From contig NZ_CP101454.1 in assembly GCF_024362405.1 (NCBI RefSeq), positions 3,100,001 to 3,164,000 of the forward strand: 64,000 bases of DNA, in the 5' to 3' direction. The translations under genes were made by a program, and so were the position numbers. A model generated the notes under the pieces. The model was not told the DNA's origin. It saw nothing but the letters and a program-made list of their open reading frames with translations, and did no database searches. The DNA is from Halorarius litoreus. Its GTDB lineage: Archaea > Halobacteriota > Halobacteria > Halobacteriales > Haloarculaceae. This document shows positions 8,562 to 17,383 of the stretch, piece by piece; positions within the stretch are counted from its first letter, which is position 1; each line of letters opens with the position of its first letter.

Positions 8562-8635
8562 CGGACGTGGCGGGATTCGAACCCGCGCTCTAGGGGTTAG
8601 GAACCCCTCGCCCTGGTCCACTAGGCCACACGTCC
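8562..8635 (-). tRNA. tRNA-Arg (anticodon CCU)
   Basis: Folds as a complete cloverleaf without an intron. Acceptor GGACGUG pairs with CACGUCC, discriminator G. The D stem is GCCU/GGGC. The anticodon stem AGGGG/CCCCU closes the loop UUCCUAA, giving anticodon CCU (reads AGG). The T-arm GCGGG-UUCGAAU-CCCGC is canonical. The CCA end is not encoded. The gene is transcribed leftward toward the repeat region. Confidence 0.97.
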
Positions 8636-8717
8636 CTGTCGTGAGGACCCCCGGACACGAAAAAACCGTTGCGGAGCGCTACCGCTGGTGACGTAGCGGT
8701 CGAAAGAACGGAATGAG

Positions 8718-9017
8718 TTAGTTCTCCGTCTTCTCCTCTTCGACGTCGTCGGACGTCGACTCCTCGGTCGAGGACGTGGAGGAGGTGGCGGTGGGCTCCG
8801 TCTCCGTCTCGGTCTTCGTTTTGCCCTGTCGCATCTCGTTGAGTTCCTGTTCGACCTCCTCGCGGCCCTTCTGGAACTCACCCATCGCCTCACCCGTCGA
8901 GCGGGCGAGCTTCGGAATCTTGTTCGCGCCGAACAGCAGGACGGCGATGAGCAGGATGACCAGCAGCTCGGGGCCACCGGGAATGCCGAGCTGTGCTGGG
9001 GTCAGTAGTTCGAGCAT
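8718..9017 (-). CDS. tatA: Twin-arginine translocase subunit TatA (copy 1)
   Basis: A 99-residue membrane protein with one TM helix (about residues 16-30), the conserved Phe29-Gly30 hinge, the amphipathic helix ANKIPKLARSTGEAMGEF and a long acidic, Thr/Ser/Glu-rich tail. TatA oligomerises to form the pore that moves folded Tat substrates across the membrane; haloarchaea use this route for most exported proteins, including several in this window. The first 18 residues are identical to the neighbouring paralogue, so the pair is a tandem duplication whose tails have diverged. No tatC is adjacent. A TATA-like cctataat lies on the minus strand near 9047. Confidence 0.93.
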   Translation of the reverse strand: MLELLTPAQLGIPGGPELLVILLIAVLLFGANKIPKLARSTGEAMGEFQKGREEVEQELNEMRQGKTKTETETEPTATSSTSSTEESTSDDVEEEKTEN

Positions 9018-9085
9018 CTCTGTTCGTGGATTACTCTCTCCCGATTATAGGCTTTTTCCTAGAAAGAGGCGGTGCGTGGTGTCGA

Positions 9086-9325
9086 CTACTCGGCGTCGAC
9101 GGCCCGGTCGGCGTCTCGACGCTCCGACTTCCCGCCGCGCATCTCTTCGAGCTCCTGTTCGACCTCTTCGCGACCCTTCTTGAACTCGCCGAGCGCCTCC
9201 CCCGACGATCGTGCCAGCTTCGGGATCTTGTTCGCGCCGAACAGCAGGACTGCGACGGCGAGAATGATGAGCAGCTCGGGGCCGCCCGGGATTCCGAGCT
9301 GTGCTGGGGTCAGTAGTTCGAGCAT
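9086..9325 (-). CDS. tatA: Twin-arginine translocase subunit TatA (copy 2)
   Basis: A 79-residue TatA/E protein: one TM helix, the Phe29-Gly30 hinge and amphipathic helix ANKIPKLARSSGEALGEF as in copy 1, but a shorter basic-acidic tail ending DADRAVDAE. It lies 68 nt upstream of copy 1 on the same strand. Each copy has its own upstream A/T-rich element, so they may be expressed separately rather than as one operon. In organisms with two TatA-type proteins they can differ in expression level or partner TatC; which applies here cannot be seen from sequence. Confidence 0.93.
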   Translation of the reverse strand: MLELLTPAQLGIPGGPELLIILAVAVLLFGANKIPKLARSSGEALGEFKKGREEVEQELEEMRGGKSERRDADRAVDAE

Positions 9326-9347
9326 CTGTACCTGTCGATTTGGGAGG

Positions 9348-9398
9348 GTAGTTGTAGGTCTTTCCCTGGGTCGGAGAGGTGGTTGTAGGTCTTTCCCT
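9348..9398 (-). promoter_or_regulatory. Duplicated 20-bp element upstream of tatA copy 2
   Basis: Two direct copies of a 20-mer, 9348-9367 and 9379-9398, differ at one base (gtagttgtagg... versus gtggttgtagg...). Read on the minus strand each gives agggaaagacctacaac, which resembles a BRE/TATA core. The first is 23-42 nt upstream of the ATG at 9325, where a TATA box is expected; the second lies 31 nt further upstream. They may be alternative promoters or a duplicated operator. Confidence 0.5.
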
Positions 9399-9472
9399 CA
9401 TTTCAGCACGCGACCCCTCCGCGGCGTTTCCGCTACGCCAACCCTCTTGATCGCGGCTCCAAACAGCCAGAT

Positions 9473-9964
9473 ATGGTAGACGTAGGCGACGACGCCCCCG
9501 AGTTCACAGCACCGCTCGCGACCGGCGACCTCGAGGAGTTCACGCTCTCCGAGCGACTCGACGACGGCCCGGTCGTGCTCGCGTTCTTCCCCGGCGCGTT
9601 CACGAGCGTCTGCACCGGCGAGATGCGGACGTTCCGCGACCGGTTCGACAACTTCACCGGCGAGGCGACGCTGTACGCCGTCTCCACCGACTCGCCGTTC
9701 TCGCTCAACGAGTTCCGCGCACAGAACGACCTCCCCTTCGACCTCATCAGCGACGTCTCGGGTGAGGTGACCCAGGCGTACGGCGTCTCGCTCGACCTCG
9801 CGACACTCGGCGTCCCGGGCGTCGACGAGGGCGACGTCGCCATCGCCGAGCGCGCGGTGTTCGTCGTGGACACCGACGGACAGGTCACCTATGCGTGGGT
9901 CGGCGACAATCCCGGTGTCGAACCCGACTACGAGGAAGTCGAGTCCGCCGCGACCGAAGCGTAA
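9473..9964 (+). CDS. Peroxiredoxin (AhpC/TSA, Prx family)
   Basis: A 163-residue thioredoxin-fold peroxidase. The peroxidatic site is PGAFTSVCTGE with Cys47, matching the PxxxTxxC motif with Thr44; the catalytic Arg is expected around 120. No obvious resolving Cys follows, which suggests a 1-Cys or BCP/PrxQ-like enzyme reduced by an external thiol. It would reduce peroxides in the cytoplasm. It starts at ATG 9473, divergent from the tatA pair with about 150 nt between the starts. Confidence 0.9.
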   Translation: MVDVGDDAPEFTAPLATGDLEEFTLSERLDDGPVVLAFFPGAFTSVCTGEMRTFRDRFDNFTGEATLYAVSTDSPFSLNEFRAQNDLPFDLISDVSGEVTQAYGVSLDLATLGVPGVDEGDVAIAERAVFVVDTDGQVTYAWVGDNPGVEPDYEEVESAATEA

Positions 9965-10007
9965 CCCAGCCCGAATTCTTTTCGCCTCACGGCCCGTCGA
10001 CTGAAGT

Positions 10008-10814
10008 ATGAGCGACGTCGAAACCGGTGGCAGAGAGTACGATCCTGCCGCGAGCCACGCCTTCCCCGACGAGCGCGTCAACGAGATTCTCGCCTTCCTC
10101 GAGACCGACGAGGAGGTGCAGACGTACCTCGACGCCCAGAACGTCAACCCGGTCAAGCGAAAGGGGTACAACGACCACGGCAGCAAACACATCGACATCG
10201 TCCGGAACCGCGCGCTCTGTCTGTACGACCTGCTCAAGCGCGGCGGTGTCGAATTCAACGGCGCGGCCGACCAGGGGCTCGACGAGGCCGACGAGGCGGT
10301 CATCATCGCGCTCGCCGCCACGCTCCACGACATCGGCCACGTCGTTCATCGCGACGACCACCCGTACTACTCGATTCCCCTCGCCGCGGACATCCTCGAC
10401 CGCATCCTGCCCGAGTTCTACGATCTGGGCGACACCGTCCGCATGAAGGGAGAGGTGCTCCACGCCATCCTCTGTCACCACACCGAGGAGGACCCGCTGA
10501 CGACCGAGGCCGGCGTCGTCCGCGTCGCCGATGCCCTCGACATGGAGCGGGGGCGTTCGCGCATCCCCTACCAGCGCGGCGGCCGCGGTATCAACACGCT
10601 CTCGTCGCAGGCCATCAAGACGGTGTCGCTGATGCCCGGAGACGGTCGCCCCGTCCTCGTCGAGATCGAGATGAGCGACGCTGCCGGCGTCTATCAGGTC
10701 GACGAGCTACTGAAGGCGAAACTGGTTGACTCCGGGCTCGAGGAGGCCATCCGTATCGTCGCCATCAACACGCACAACGACGACGAGCGGCTGGTCGAGC
10801 GAATCGAACTCTAG
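10008..10814 (+). CDS. HD-domain metal-dependent phosphohydrolase
   Basis: A 268-residue HD-superfamily protein, conserved in haloarchaea. Ligands visible: His61 in HGSKHIDI, the His107-Asp108 doublet in TLHDIGH, a further His pair in LCHHTEE (about 155-160) and an Asp in RVADALDM. This set is intact, so hydrolase activity on a phosphomonoester or nucleotide is likely, but the substrate is unknown. It follows the peroxiredoxin by 43 nt on the same strand. The stop is 2 nt from the end of the convergent DUF7504-like gene, so the two transcripts must overlap at their 3' ends. Confidence 0.85.
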   Translation: MSDVETGGREYDPAASHAFPDERVNEILAFLETDEEVQTYLDAQNVNPVKRKGYNDHGSKHIDIVRNRALCLYDLLKRGGVEFNGAADQGLDEADEAVIIALAATLHDIGHVVHRDDHPYYSIPLAADILDRILPEFYDLGDTVRMKGEVLHAILCHHTEEDPLTTEAGVVRVADALDMERGRSRIPYQRGGRGINTLSSQAIKTVSLMPGDGRPVLVEIEMSDAAGVYQVDELLKAKLVDSGLEEAIRIVAINTHNDDERLVERIEL

Positions 10815-10816
10815 GG

Positions 10817-11431
10817 CTACGGCGAGAGGAAGCCCGAGCCGCGGAGGTCGACGCTGTCCCCCTCGACGAGCGCTTCCGCGTCGAAGATGGCGCGGATGGT
10901 GTTCGTCTCCTTGTCGTCGTGCATCGCCGGATGGAGCGCGAACAGGCCGAACAGCTCCGCCGAGCGGATGCGCGAGGTGAACACGTGCAGGAAGCGGAAC
11001 ACGGTCTGGAGCTGGCCGTACATCAACAGCGTCGAGATCGACAGCAGTCCGACCCGGACACGCTGAGCGTAGCCGAGCTTCTCGAAGCGTTCGAGATGCT
11101 TCGCGAACTCGAGACTCATCCCCGTCAGGTCGCCGGGGGAGGAGAGCTGACTGACGCGGACACCGTCGATCTCCTCTGGGCCCTTCTCGTTCGTCACGTC
11201 GACCACGCCGAGCCGTTCGGGTGCGAACCCCTTGCGGCCACGGAGGGTCTCGACGACGGTCTGTGCCGAGGTGTCGGCCGTGATGAGGATGACTGCTTCC
11301 CCGGCTTCGAGGCCCTCTGCGGCGGCGTCGAGCAGCTGCTCGCGGACCGGCTGTGCGTCGCCCGACAACAGGAGACTCGCTCCGTCGTCGAAGCTCAGCC
11401 CGCTGTCGAGAGTGGATGTGGTGTAGCTCAC
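10817..11431 (-). CDS. RecA/KaiC-like DUF7504-type protein
   Basis: A 204-residue protein resembling the haloarchaeal DUF7504 group, a degenerate RecA-like fold. It opens with GASLLLSGDAQPVREQLL in the place of a P-loop, then alternating strands such as AVILITADTSA and VRVGLLSISTLLMYG. No Walker A lysine (GKT/S) is present, so ATP binding is doubtful. Its start overlaps the stop of the upstream HalX response regulator by 4 nt (ATGA), which strongly implies co-translation and a shared signalling role. Such proteins often accompany histidine-kinase modules in haloarchaea. The exact molecular role is unknown. Confidence 0.65.
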   Translation of the reverse strand: MSYTTSTLDSGLSFDDGASLLLSGDAQPVREQLLDAAAEGLEAGEAVILITADTSAQTVVETLRGRKGFAPERLGVVDVTNEKGPEEIDGVRVSQLSSPGDLTGMSLEFAKHLERFEKLGYAQRVRVGLLSISTLLMYGQLQTVFRFLHVFTSRIRSAELFGLFALHPAMHDDKETNTIRAIFDAEALVEGDSVDLRGSGFLSP

Positions 11432-12018
11432 TCGGAATCCCCGCTCTCGGCTCCGTCCTGTAGTTCACGAACCATCGCGACGAACTCCCCGTTTCCCATC
11501 TCGGGCATCGAGGTGTCCAGTTCCTCCCGGAGCTCCGTCATCCGGGTCTGCAGCTGCTGGTACTCCTCGCTCCGCTGGAGCTCCGACCGCGATTTCGTCG
11601 TTTCGAGGAGTGCGCGTTTCGACGCAAGCGAGTACAGTTCGCGTTCCATCTCGGCGAACGACCCTCTGGCGAGCAGTCGCTCGACCGTCTCCAGCAGCTG
11701 GTCTTTGCTGACGGGCTTCGTCAGGTAGTCGTCGAACCCCATCTCGAGGATGTCGAAGTCCGGTTCGACCGCCGTCACCATCGCGACGCGACACTGGACC
11801 GACCGTACCCTGATGGCTGCGAGCACCTCTTCGCCGGCCATCCCTGGCATCAGGCGGTCGAGAAGGGCCACGTCGACGCTGTCGCTGAGCTGTTCGAGCG
11901 CCTCTTCCCCACCGTTCGCCGTCAACACGGTGTATGTATCAGACAGCCAATGAGTGTAGATGTCGACGAGCGCTGGCTCGTCTTCGACCACCAGAACCGT
12001 CGCTTGCTCCTCACCCAT
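11428..12018 (-). CDS. HalX-domain response regulator
   Basis: A 196-residue two-component regulator. The receiver domain (about 6-120) has the acidic pocket VVEDEP, the phospho-acceptor Asp54 in ALLDRLMPG, the conserved Thr in MVTAVEP and Lys in LTKPVSK. A C-terminal helical HalX domain (about 125-190, coiled-coil prone, around RSELQRSEEYQQLQ) follows and there is no DNA-binding domain. Partner kinase genes are not adjacent. It forms an operon with the downstream DUF7504-like gene by a 4-nt overlap. Output is probably protein-protein interaction. Confidence 0.9.
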   Translation of the reverse strand: MGEEQATVLVVEDEPALVDIYTHWLSDTYTVLTANGGEEALEQLSDSVDVALLDRLMPGMAGEEVLAAIRVRSVQCRVAMVTAVEPDFDILEMGFDDYLTKPVSKDQLLETVERLLARGSFAEMERELYSLASKRALLETTKSRSELQRSEEYQQLQTRMTELREELDTSMPEMGNGEFVAMVRELQDGAESGDSE

Positions 12019-12112
12019 GTCTCTCTGTGAGGGGATTGAGCCGGGCCCTATTGAATGCGTGGGCTTGAGGTCTGTCGTTCATATCTTTGCGTTGGTATGT
12101 GTGGTTGATCGA

Positions 12113-13666
12113 CTACAGCGAGGCTGTCGTCGAGTTGGTTCGACCCGAGCGGTCCTCGACGATGAGCTTCACCTCACTCGGTGTCGGTCTGTTCGGACTG
12201 GTGCTGGTCCCGTCGTCGAGCCACGGGCCGACCCAGCGGCTGTCCACGACTGCCTGCCCGTCGCCGTCGAACCGACGGCTAGTGATGAGGTCGCCGGTCG
12301 AGTCGAGGATCTGGATTTCGACGAAGGCAACGCCGGACTCCGACGAGCTGTCATCGTCCGAGACATTGAAATCGACGATGGGTTGTTGAATCGTTCGAGT
12401 GGTTGTGCATGATAACACTGTGTCCGAAAGGACCGGTGCATCCACCTCACCGAACGAATCACAGGTCTGCGTTTCGTCGACATCAACGGTGAAACCATCA
12501 ACCGTGGGGTCGTTCGCGTCGAGCGGTCCTTTCGTCGACACCGTCACCTTCTCCAGTGGCGCTGTCGGCGTCCCGGACCCGTCGAAGTCCCGCTGGAAGG
12601 TGACCAGGTTCCCCGACGACGGCTGGTACGACGCTCGGCCGTTCGGCCCTGTCGTCACCGTCTCCGAGGTGGCCTCGATGTCGACTGCTACGCCACTGAC
12701 GGGGTTGTTGAACGAGTCGCGGACCTCGATGGTGGCGACGGTCGGGTCGTCGTCGTCCACCGGGACGATGTATCGGGCCTCGGGGTCGCCGCCCGTGCCG
12801 AACCCGACTTTCCCCAGCCGAAGCGTGTACTCCTCGTTCGGTTTCAGCGTGATTGTGAGGGTGTTGGGGTCGGTACTGGTGTCGTAACTCGCGGCGGTCA
12901 CGAACCCGTTGCCTGAGACGGTGTTACCGTCCAGCCCGTTAGCGTTGGTCGCGTACTCGTCCGCGAGGATTTCCTGCCACTGCGACTTGGGGAGGCGTGT
13001 CGGGATCTCGATGGTCACCGGGCTACCATCGTCTTCGATGGTGTACTCGCGTGCTGGCGCCGAGAGAGCCTTGGCCGAGACGGTGTTCGCTTCGACCCCG
13101 CTCGACTCGTACTCGCCACCGATGGCAACGAGGGAGATCTCACGGCCGTCGATGAAGGTACTCTCCTTGACGAGCGCTTCGTCGTCGAACGCCTCGTAGT
13201 AGACACCCGCTTCCCGGACGCGGGTGGACGTGCCTTCGAGCTCGTTGTAGTTGACGGTGTAGTTCAGCGCGCGGGTCGAGAGCTGCGGGTCGGTCGCGAG
13301 GTAGTTGCCGAGGTTGCCGTCGGCGTCGGCGTTCGAGAGCTGCATCGTCGCCGCCTCGCTGGTCTGCAACCGCCCGGTTGCAGCTGGTGGGTTGTAGAAC
13401 AGCAGCCGCGGCGGGTAGTCGACGCCGAGCCGGACCGTCGATTCCTGCGTTCGGCCGCTGTCGACGGCCTCCGACATCGCGACGCGCAGGTTCGCCATGT
13501 CGTTCGTGACCGCGTTGCTGTGTTCGAACTCAACTTCCTCGTTCGCGTTCGGAACGGCCTGTACCTGGAGTAGCGAGATGAGCGCGATCACCAGCCCGAA
13601 GACGAGGATCGAGCCGATGACCTCGCTCACACCGCGCGTGTCGGTTGGGAGTGGGTTGCGAGACAT
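12113..13666 (-). CDS. Large pilin-like secreted protein
   Basis: A 517-residue protein with a type III (prepilin) signal: a short hydrophilic leader with RG at 11-12, then VSEVIGSILVFGLVIALI, the archaeal pilin H-domain. PibD-type cleavage is predicted after Gly12. The remainder is a large Ser/Thr/Asp-rich extracellular region containing a carboxypeptidase-like or Ig-like beta segment (VATIEVRDSFNNPVSGVAVDIEA) and a pair of Cys near CDSFGEVDAP and SCTTT. At over 500 residues it is far larger than a major pilin, so a tip or minor pilin-like subunit is more likely. It starts 1 nt after the PilC stop, in the same operon as the ATPase and membrane platform. Confidence 0.8.
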   Translation of the reverse strand: MSRNPLPTDTRGVSEVIGSILVFGLVIALISLLQVQAVPNANEEVEFEHSNAVTNDMANLRVAMSEAVDSGRTQESTVRLGVDYPPRLLFYNPPAATGRLQTSEAATMQLSNADADGNLGNYLATDPQLSTRALNYTVNYNELEGTSTRVREAGVYYEAFDDEALVKESTFIDGREISLVAIGGEYESSGVEANTVSAKALSAPAREYTIEDDGSPVTIEIPTRLPKSQWQEILADEYATNANGLDGNTVSGNGFVTAASYDTSTDPNTLTITLKPNEEYTLRLGKVGFGTGGDPEARYIVPVDDDDPTVATIEVRDSFNNPVSGVAVDIEATSETVTTGPNGRASYQPSSGNLVTFQRDFDGSGTPTAPLEKVTVSTKGPLDANDPTVDGFTVDVDETQTCDSFGEVDAPVLSDTVLSCTTTRTIQQPIVDFNVSDDDSSSESGVAFVEIQILDSTGDLITSRRFDGDGQAVVDSRWVGPWLDDGTSTSPNRPTPSEVKLIVEDRSGRTNSTTASL

Positions 13667-13667
13667 G

Positions 13668-15692
13668 TTATATGAACAGGAAGACGGCGAGCGTCAGCCC
13701 CACCAGCACGAGGCTGTACTTCAGCCCGGCGAGCACGTCGTTGTCGGCGAGCTTGCCGGCGAGCAGTCCACTGCCGATCCCCTGGATGAGCGCCGAGTGG
13801 AAGAACACGGTCTGGTAGGCGTCGACGGGCACCTGTGTGATGTCGACGACGTCCGCGTTCGCCGTGGCAGCGGCTTCACTCGACAGTTCCCCGATGGGGC
13901 CCAGATACGAGGTGTCGAGCAGCACGATGACCCCCAGATACACCAGGAACCCCATGATGACGATGGCGGTGTACGCCTGCATCTCCTTCTGCCGCTTCGT
14001 CTCGATCTGGTAGCGGTTGCGGGTGTCCTCCGCGGCGATGGAGATGATCTTCGCGAGGTCCGACGACGAGCGCGACCCCTTCGCGATGAGGTTCATCGTC
14101 CGCGTGACCTGCGGCACTTCCAGCCGGTTCGCGAAGGAGAGCAGCGCGCGCTGGACGTCGTAGTTCCACTCGATGTCGTTACGGACCTTCCGCAGTTCGT
14201 CGGCCATCAGGCCCTCTGACCACCGGGAGACGAGGTCGAACGACTCCGTGAGCGAGATGCCCATCTGATTTGCGCTCGACAGGATGTTGAGCGTGTCGGG
14301 GAACCGCCGGGCGATGCGCTGGTGGCGGCGCCGCTGGCTCTCGTAGAACACCGTGAGCGGTACCATCGTCACGAGAAACGGGACGACGAAGTAGCCGATG
14401 GTCGCCTGGACGGGGTTCGCCGTGACCGCTGCGTACGTCGTGGGGACGCTGCCGGTCGCCACGAGCGCACCGACGGCGACCGCGGCGAGCGGGACCGTCA
14501 GGAGCAGCGACAGCAGCGGGTTCCGGTTCCGGATGTGACTGATGGGATTCGAGACGGTCTCCCACATCTCGTTGCGGCGCTTGCGTTCCTCGTACGTCGC
14601 GTACCTCGGATGGTCGCGGACCGGCTCAGGGGGCTGTTCGTCGTCGTCGTCGCGGTCGCCCTCGATCTCCACCTCGCCGGAGTTCTGGGCGTAGGGTTTC
14701 GAGAGGAAGTCGATGACGACGAGGAACGCCCCCATCGCCAGCGGCATCACGACGTAGACGATGAGGTACGTCGGGACGAGCGACTCCCCGCCGAGCAGGC
14801 TGATGACCATCAGCGTCACGATGAGGAACAGCGGCGCGGCGACGAACATGACGACGAACACCTCCGAGAGCACCGAGAGCGTGTCGAGGAACTCGTCCTG
14901 CTTCTGGCGTGCCTCGTCCATGTAGGAGTTCGCCTCGCCTTCGAGGAACTGCGAGAAGTCGCTCCCGGAGTCGAGCACGGAGAGCGTGTCGTCGAGGAAC
15001 TGTTCGAGGTTGTCGGAGGGGGTGAGGTTCCGGGCGTCGCGAATCGCCGTGAAGAGGTCGTTGCCGAACAGCTCCACGTCGCGGACGATCATGTCGAACT
15101 CGTTTGCCACCTCGCCGTAGACGCCCTCCGAGTGTGCCAGTTCGCGGAACACCTCGAACGTGTTCATCCCGCCGTGGCTGAGTGCGTACATGTAGACGAT
15201 GGCGTGGGGGAGCTGGATGTCGATGGCGTTCTCGCGGCTGTTGACGACGTTCCGCGGGTAGTAGTAGCGCCCGAGGAACGTGGTGGCGGCGAACACGGCG
15301 ACGAGCAGGAGCGTCACCGAGACGAACAGCGCGTACGTGGTGGTCTGGGTATCGAGGCCGGCGAGCGTGGCCACCTGTTCGACGACATCGAACGCGAGCA
15401 ACTGCGCCACGAGTCCCATCCCGACGAGCAGCCCGACGACGCCTGCCAAAAGCGCGTATCGTGCCGACCGCGCGAGGTAGATGTCGTACGTCTCGCCGAA
15501 CCGTGCCTGATTGAGCCAGCGCTGGATATCGCGGAACGACTCCGGATGTGTCATGAAGTACGTCCGGAGGTAGCCGTGCTGGTCGCGCAGCCGCTTGCGC
15601 TCTTCCCGTGAGAGCTCACGGCGCTCGGGGAAGTACTGCTCCAGTTCGTACTCCGGGACGGGTGCCGCGTCGTCGATGTTCGGTTGACTCAT
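13668..15692 (-). CDS. Type IV pilus membrane platform protein (PilC/TadC-like), system 1
   Basis: A 674-residue polytopic protein with two T2SSF domains, the double form usual in haloarchaea. TM clusters lie around 90-155, 265-325, 400-470 and 570-674. Soluble parts contain typical F-domain segments (LPHAIVYMYALSHGGMNTFEVF and, in the second half, FPDTLNILSSANQMGISL; each shown only in part). It anchors the assembly ATPase at the membrane. Its ATG overlaps the ATPase stop by 4 nt (ATGA), and the pilin-like gene follows directly, so the three form a single transcription unit. Confidence 0.9.
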   Translation of the reverse strand: MSQPNIDDAAPVPEYELEQYFPERRELSREERKRLRDQHGYLRTYFMTHPESFRDIQRWLNQARFGETYDIYLARSARYALLAGVVGLLVGMGLVAQLLAFDVVEQVATLAGLDTQTTTYALFVSVTLLLVAVFAATTFLGRYYYPRNVVNSRENAIDIQLPHAIVYMYALSHGGMNTFEVFRELAHSEGVYGEVANEFDMIVRDVELFGNDLFTAIRDARNLTPSDNLEQFLDDTLSVLDSGSDFSQFLEGEANSYMDEARQKQDEFLDTLSVLSEVFVVMFVAAPLFLIVTLMVISLLGGESLVPTYLIVYVVMPLAMGAFLVVIDFLSKPYAQNSGEVEIEGDRDDDDEQPPEPVRDHPRYATYEERKRRNEMWETVSNPISHIRNRNPLLSLLLTVPLAAVAVGALVATGSVPTTYAAVTANPVQATIGYFVVPFLVTMVPLTVFYESQRRRHQRIARRFPDTLNILSSANQMGISLTESFDLVSRWSEGLMADELRKVRNDIEWNYDVQRALLSFANRLEVPQVTRTMNLIAKGSRSSSDLAKIISIAAEDTRNRYQIETKRQKEMQAYTAIVIMGFLVYLGVIVLLDTSYLGPIGELSSEAAATANADVVDITQVPVDAYQTVFFHSALIQGIGSGLLAGKLADNDVLAGLKYSLVLVGLTLAVFLFI

Positions 15693-17383
15693 TCGTCGAG
15701 GTCGGCGGGGCTGAGCGTCCCCGCCTCGATCTGTGTCATCAGTTTCTCCTGGTCGGTGCCGAACGCGTGGATGGCGTTAGTCACCTCACGGTAGCCGGAG
15801 ATGTCGTTCTCGACGAGATACTGGAGGAACTCCTCGCGTTTTCGCAACTCCTGTGCGAGCCGCTTTGTCGACCAGCCGCGGTCCTCGGCGATGTCCTGGA
15901 GCACCTGCGAGTTGTTCACCTTCTGGTGGTGGTCGGCGTCGGCGTCGCGCCGGAACACGTCGATGGCCCGCACCGTCTCGCCGGCGTTGTCGCCCGACCT
16001 GATCTCCGTGACGCCGTGGTTCCGACGGACGCGGTCGCCGTCGAGGAACGTCTGTTTCTGGATGGAGATGATGTCGAGGTCGAGAATCATCTGTGTCGGG
16101 ACGGAAAGCGGGTCGTTCTCGAGGCGGTTGAGCACCCCCTCGACGCTCTCGGCGTGGATGGTCGTGTACGCGGTGTGGCCCGTGCCGATGGCCTGGAAGA
16201 ACGTGAACGCGACGTTCTGTTCGGTCCGAATCTCACCCACGAGGAGGTACTCGGGACGCTGGCGGAGCGCGGCCTGCAAGAGTTCGTACATCGACACTTC
16301 GCCACGGCCCTCCGCGGTGATGGAGTCGCGCGTCAGGCTCTGAATCCAGTTGTCGTGCGGGAGCGTGATCTCCCGGGTGTCCTCGATGGAGACCACCTTC
16401 GAGTCCTCGGGGATGAACATGGAGACGGCGTTCATCGAGGTCGTCTTCCCCGAGCCGGTCCCGCCCGCGAAGATGAGCGACCGGTTCGACTCGATGGCGA
16501 GCCAGAAGTAGGCCATCTGTTCGACGGAGAACGTGCCGTGTTGGACGAGGTCGACCGGCGTGAACGGCACGTTCGCGAACTTCCGGATGGTGAAGTTCGA
16601 CCCGCGCGTGGAGACGTCGGACCCGAACGTCAACTGCACCCGCGAGCCGCCGGGAAGGGTGCCGTCCATCAGCGGCTCCGACACTGAAATCTGTTCGCCC
16701 GCACGCTGGGCGAGTCGGAGGGCGAAGGACGACAGCTGCTGGCTGTCGAACCGGATGTTCGTCGGCAAATCGCGGTGTTCGAAGTGGTAGACGTACACCG
16801 GGATGTCGACGCCGTCACACGAGACGTCCTCGATGTTCGGGTCGCGCATGATGGGGTCGATGGGACCGAGGTGGACGAAGTCCCGCAGCAGGTAGTACTT
16901 GAGCTTGCGTAGCGTGCCGGGGTCGACCGTCGCTGCGGCGTGGTCGGCGACGATTTCGCGGACCTTCTTCTCGAAGACGGCCTCCCGGTCGTCCCCCTCG
17001 TCGAGGTCCTGATACATCAGCGAGTTGCGGATGATCTTCACGAGGTCCTCGCGGACGTACTCCTCGAACTCGCTGAGGACGGGTTCGTGGACGTGATATC
17101 GGAGCTTGTCGTTCCCCGGGTTCCGAAGAATCGAGACGTACGCGTAGGGTTTGTTCACCCAGATGCGCTCGACCTCCTCGTAGTCGTCGAGATACGAGAA
17201 GTCGAAGAACTCCGTCTTGATGAACTGCGTCGACGGCTGCCCCCCGAACGCGCCGCTGATGTCGGCGTCGTCGAACCACGCTTTCACCTCTCGAAGGATC
17301 TCTCCCTTTATCGGATGGTCGGTCACCAGCCCGCGGTTCCCGGCTGGCTGGTCGTCCTCTGGTGAACCTGTCATGGTGGTCAC
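15689..17383 (-). CDS. Type IV pilus assembly ATPase (PilB-like), system 1
   Basis: A 564-residue secretion ATPase of the GspE/PilB/FlaI superfamily. Walker A GGTGSGKTT at about residues 304-312, Asp box VSIEDTREI, Walker B region PEYLLVGEIR and the His box HTAYTTIHAES are all intact. The N-terminal ~200 residues are the haloarchaeal-type extension. It drives polymerisation of pilin-like subunits from the inner face of the membrane. It is the first gene of a three-gene operon (ATPase, platform, large pilin-like protein). A TATA-like tttaatac is on the minus strand near 17425. The Walker A differs from the second ATPase in this window. Confidence 0.93.
   Translation of the reverse strand: MTTMTGSPEDDQPAGNRGLVTDHPIKGEILREVKAWFDDADISGAFGGQPSTQFIKTEFFDFSYLDDYEEVERIWVNKPYAYVSILRNPGNDKLRYHVHEPVLSEFEEYVREDLVKIIRNSLMYQDLDEGDDREAVFEKKVREIVADHAAATVDPGTLRKLKYYLLRDFVHLGPIDPIMRDPNIEDVSCDGVDIPVYVYHFEHRDLPTNIRFDSQQLSSFALRLAQRAGEQISVSEPLMDGTLPGGSRVQLTFGSDVSTRGSNFTIRKFANVPFTPVDLVQHGTFSVEQMAYFWLAIESNRSLIFAGGTGSGKTTSMNAVSMFIPEDSKVVSIEDTREITLPHDNWIQSLTRDSITAEGRGEVSMYELLQAALRQRPEYLLVGEIRTEQNVAFTFFQAIGTGHTAYTTIHAESVEGVLNRLENDPLSVPTQMILDLDIISIQKQTFLDGDRVRRNHGVTEIRSGDNAGETVRAIDVFRRDADADHHQKVNNSQVLQDIAEDRGWSTKRLAQELRKREEFLQYLVENDISGYREVTNAIHAFGTDQEKLMTQIEAGTLSPADLDE

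Noticed and set aside
8233..8640. Integrated virus or plasmid at tRNA-Arg
   Set aside because: Attachment-like repeats are present but there is no integrase and no cargo genes between them; both flanks are ordinary chromosomal genes.
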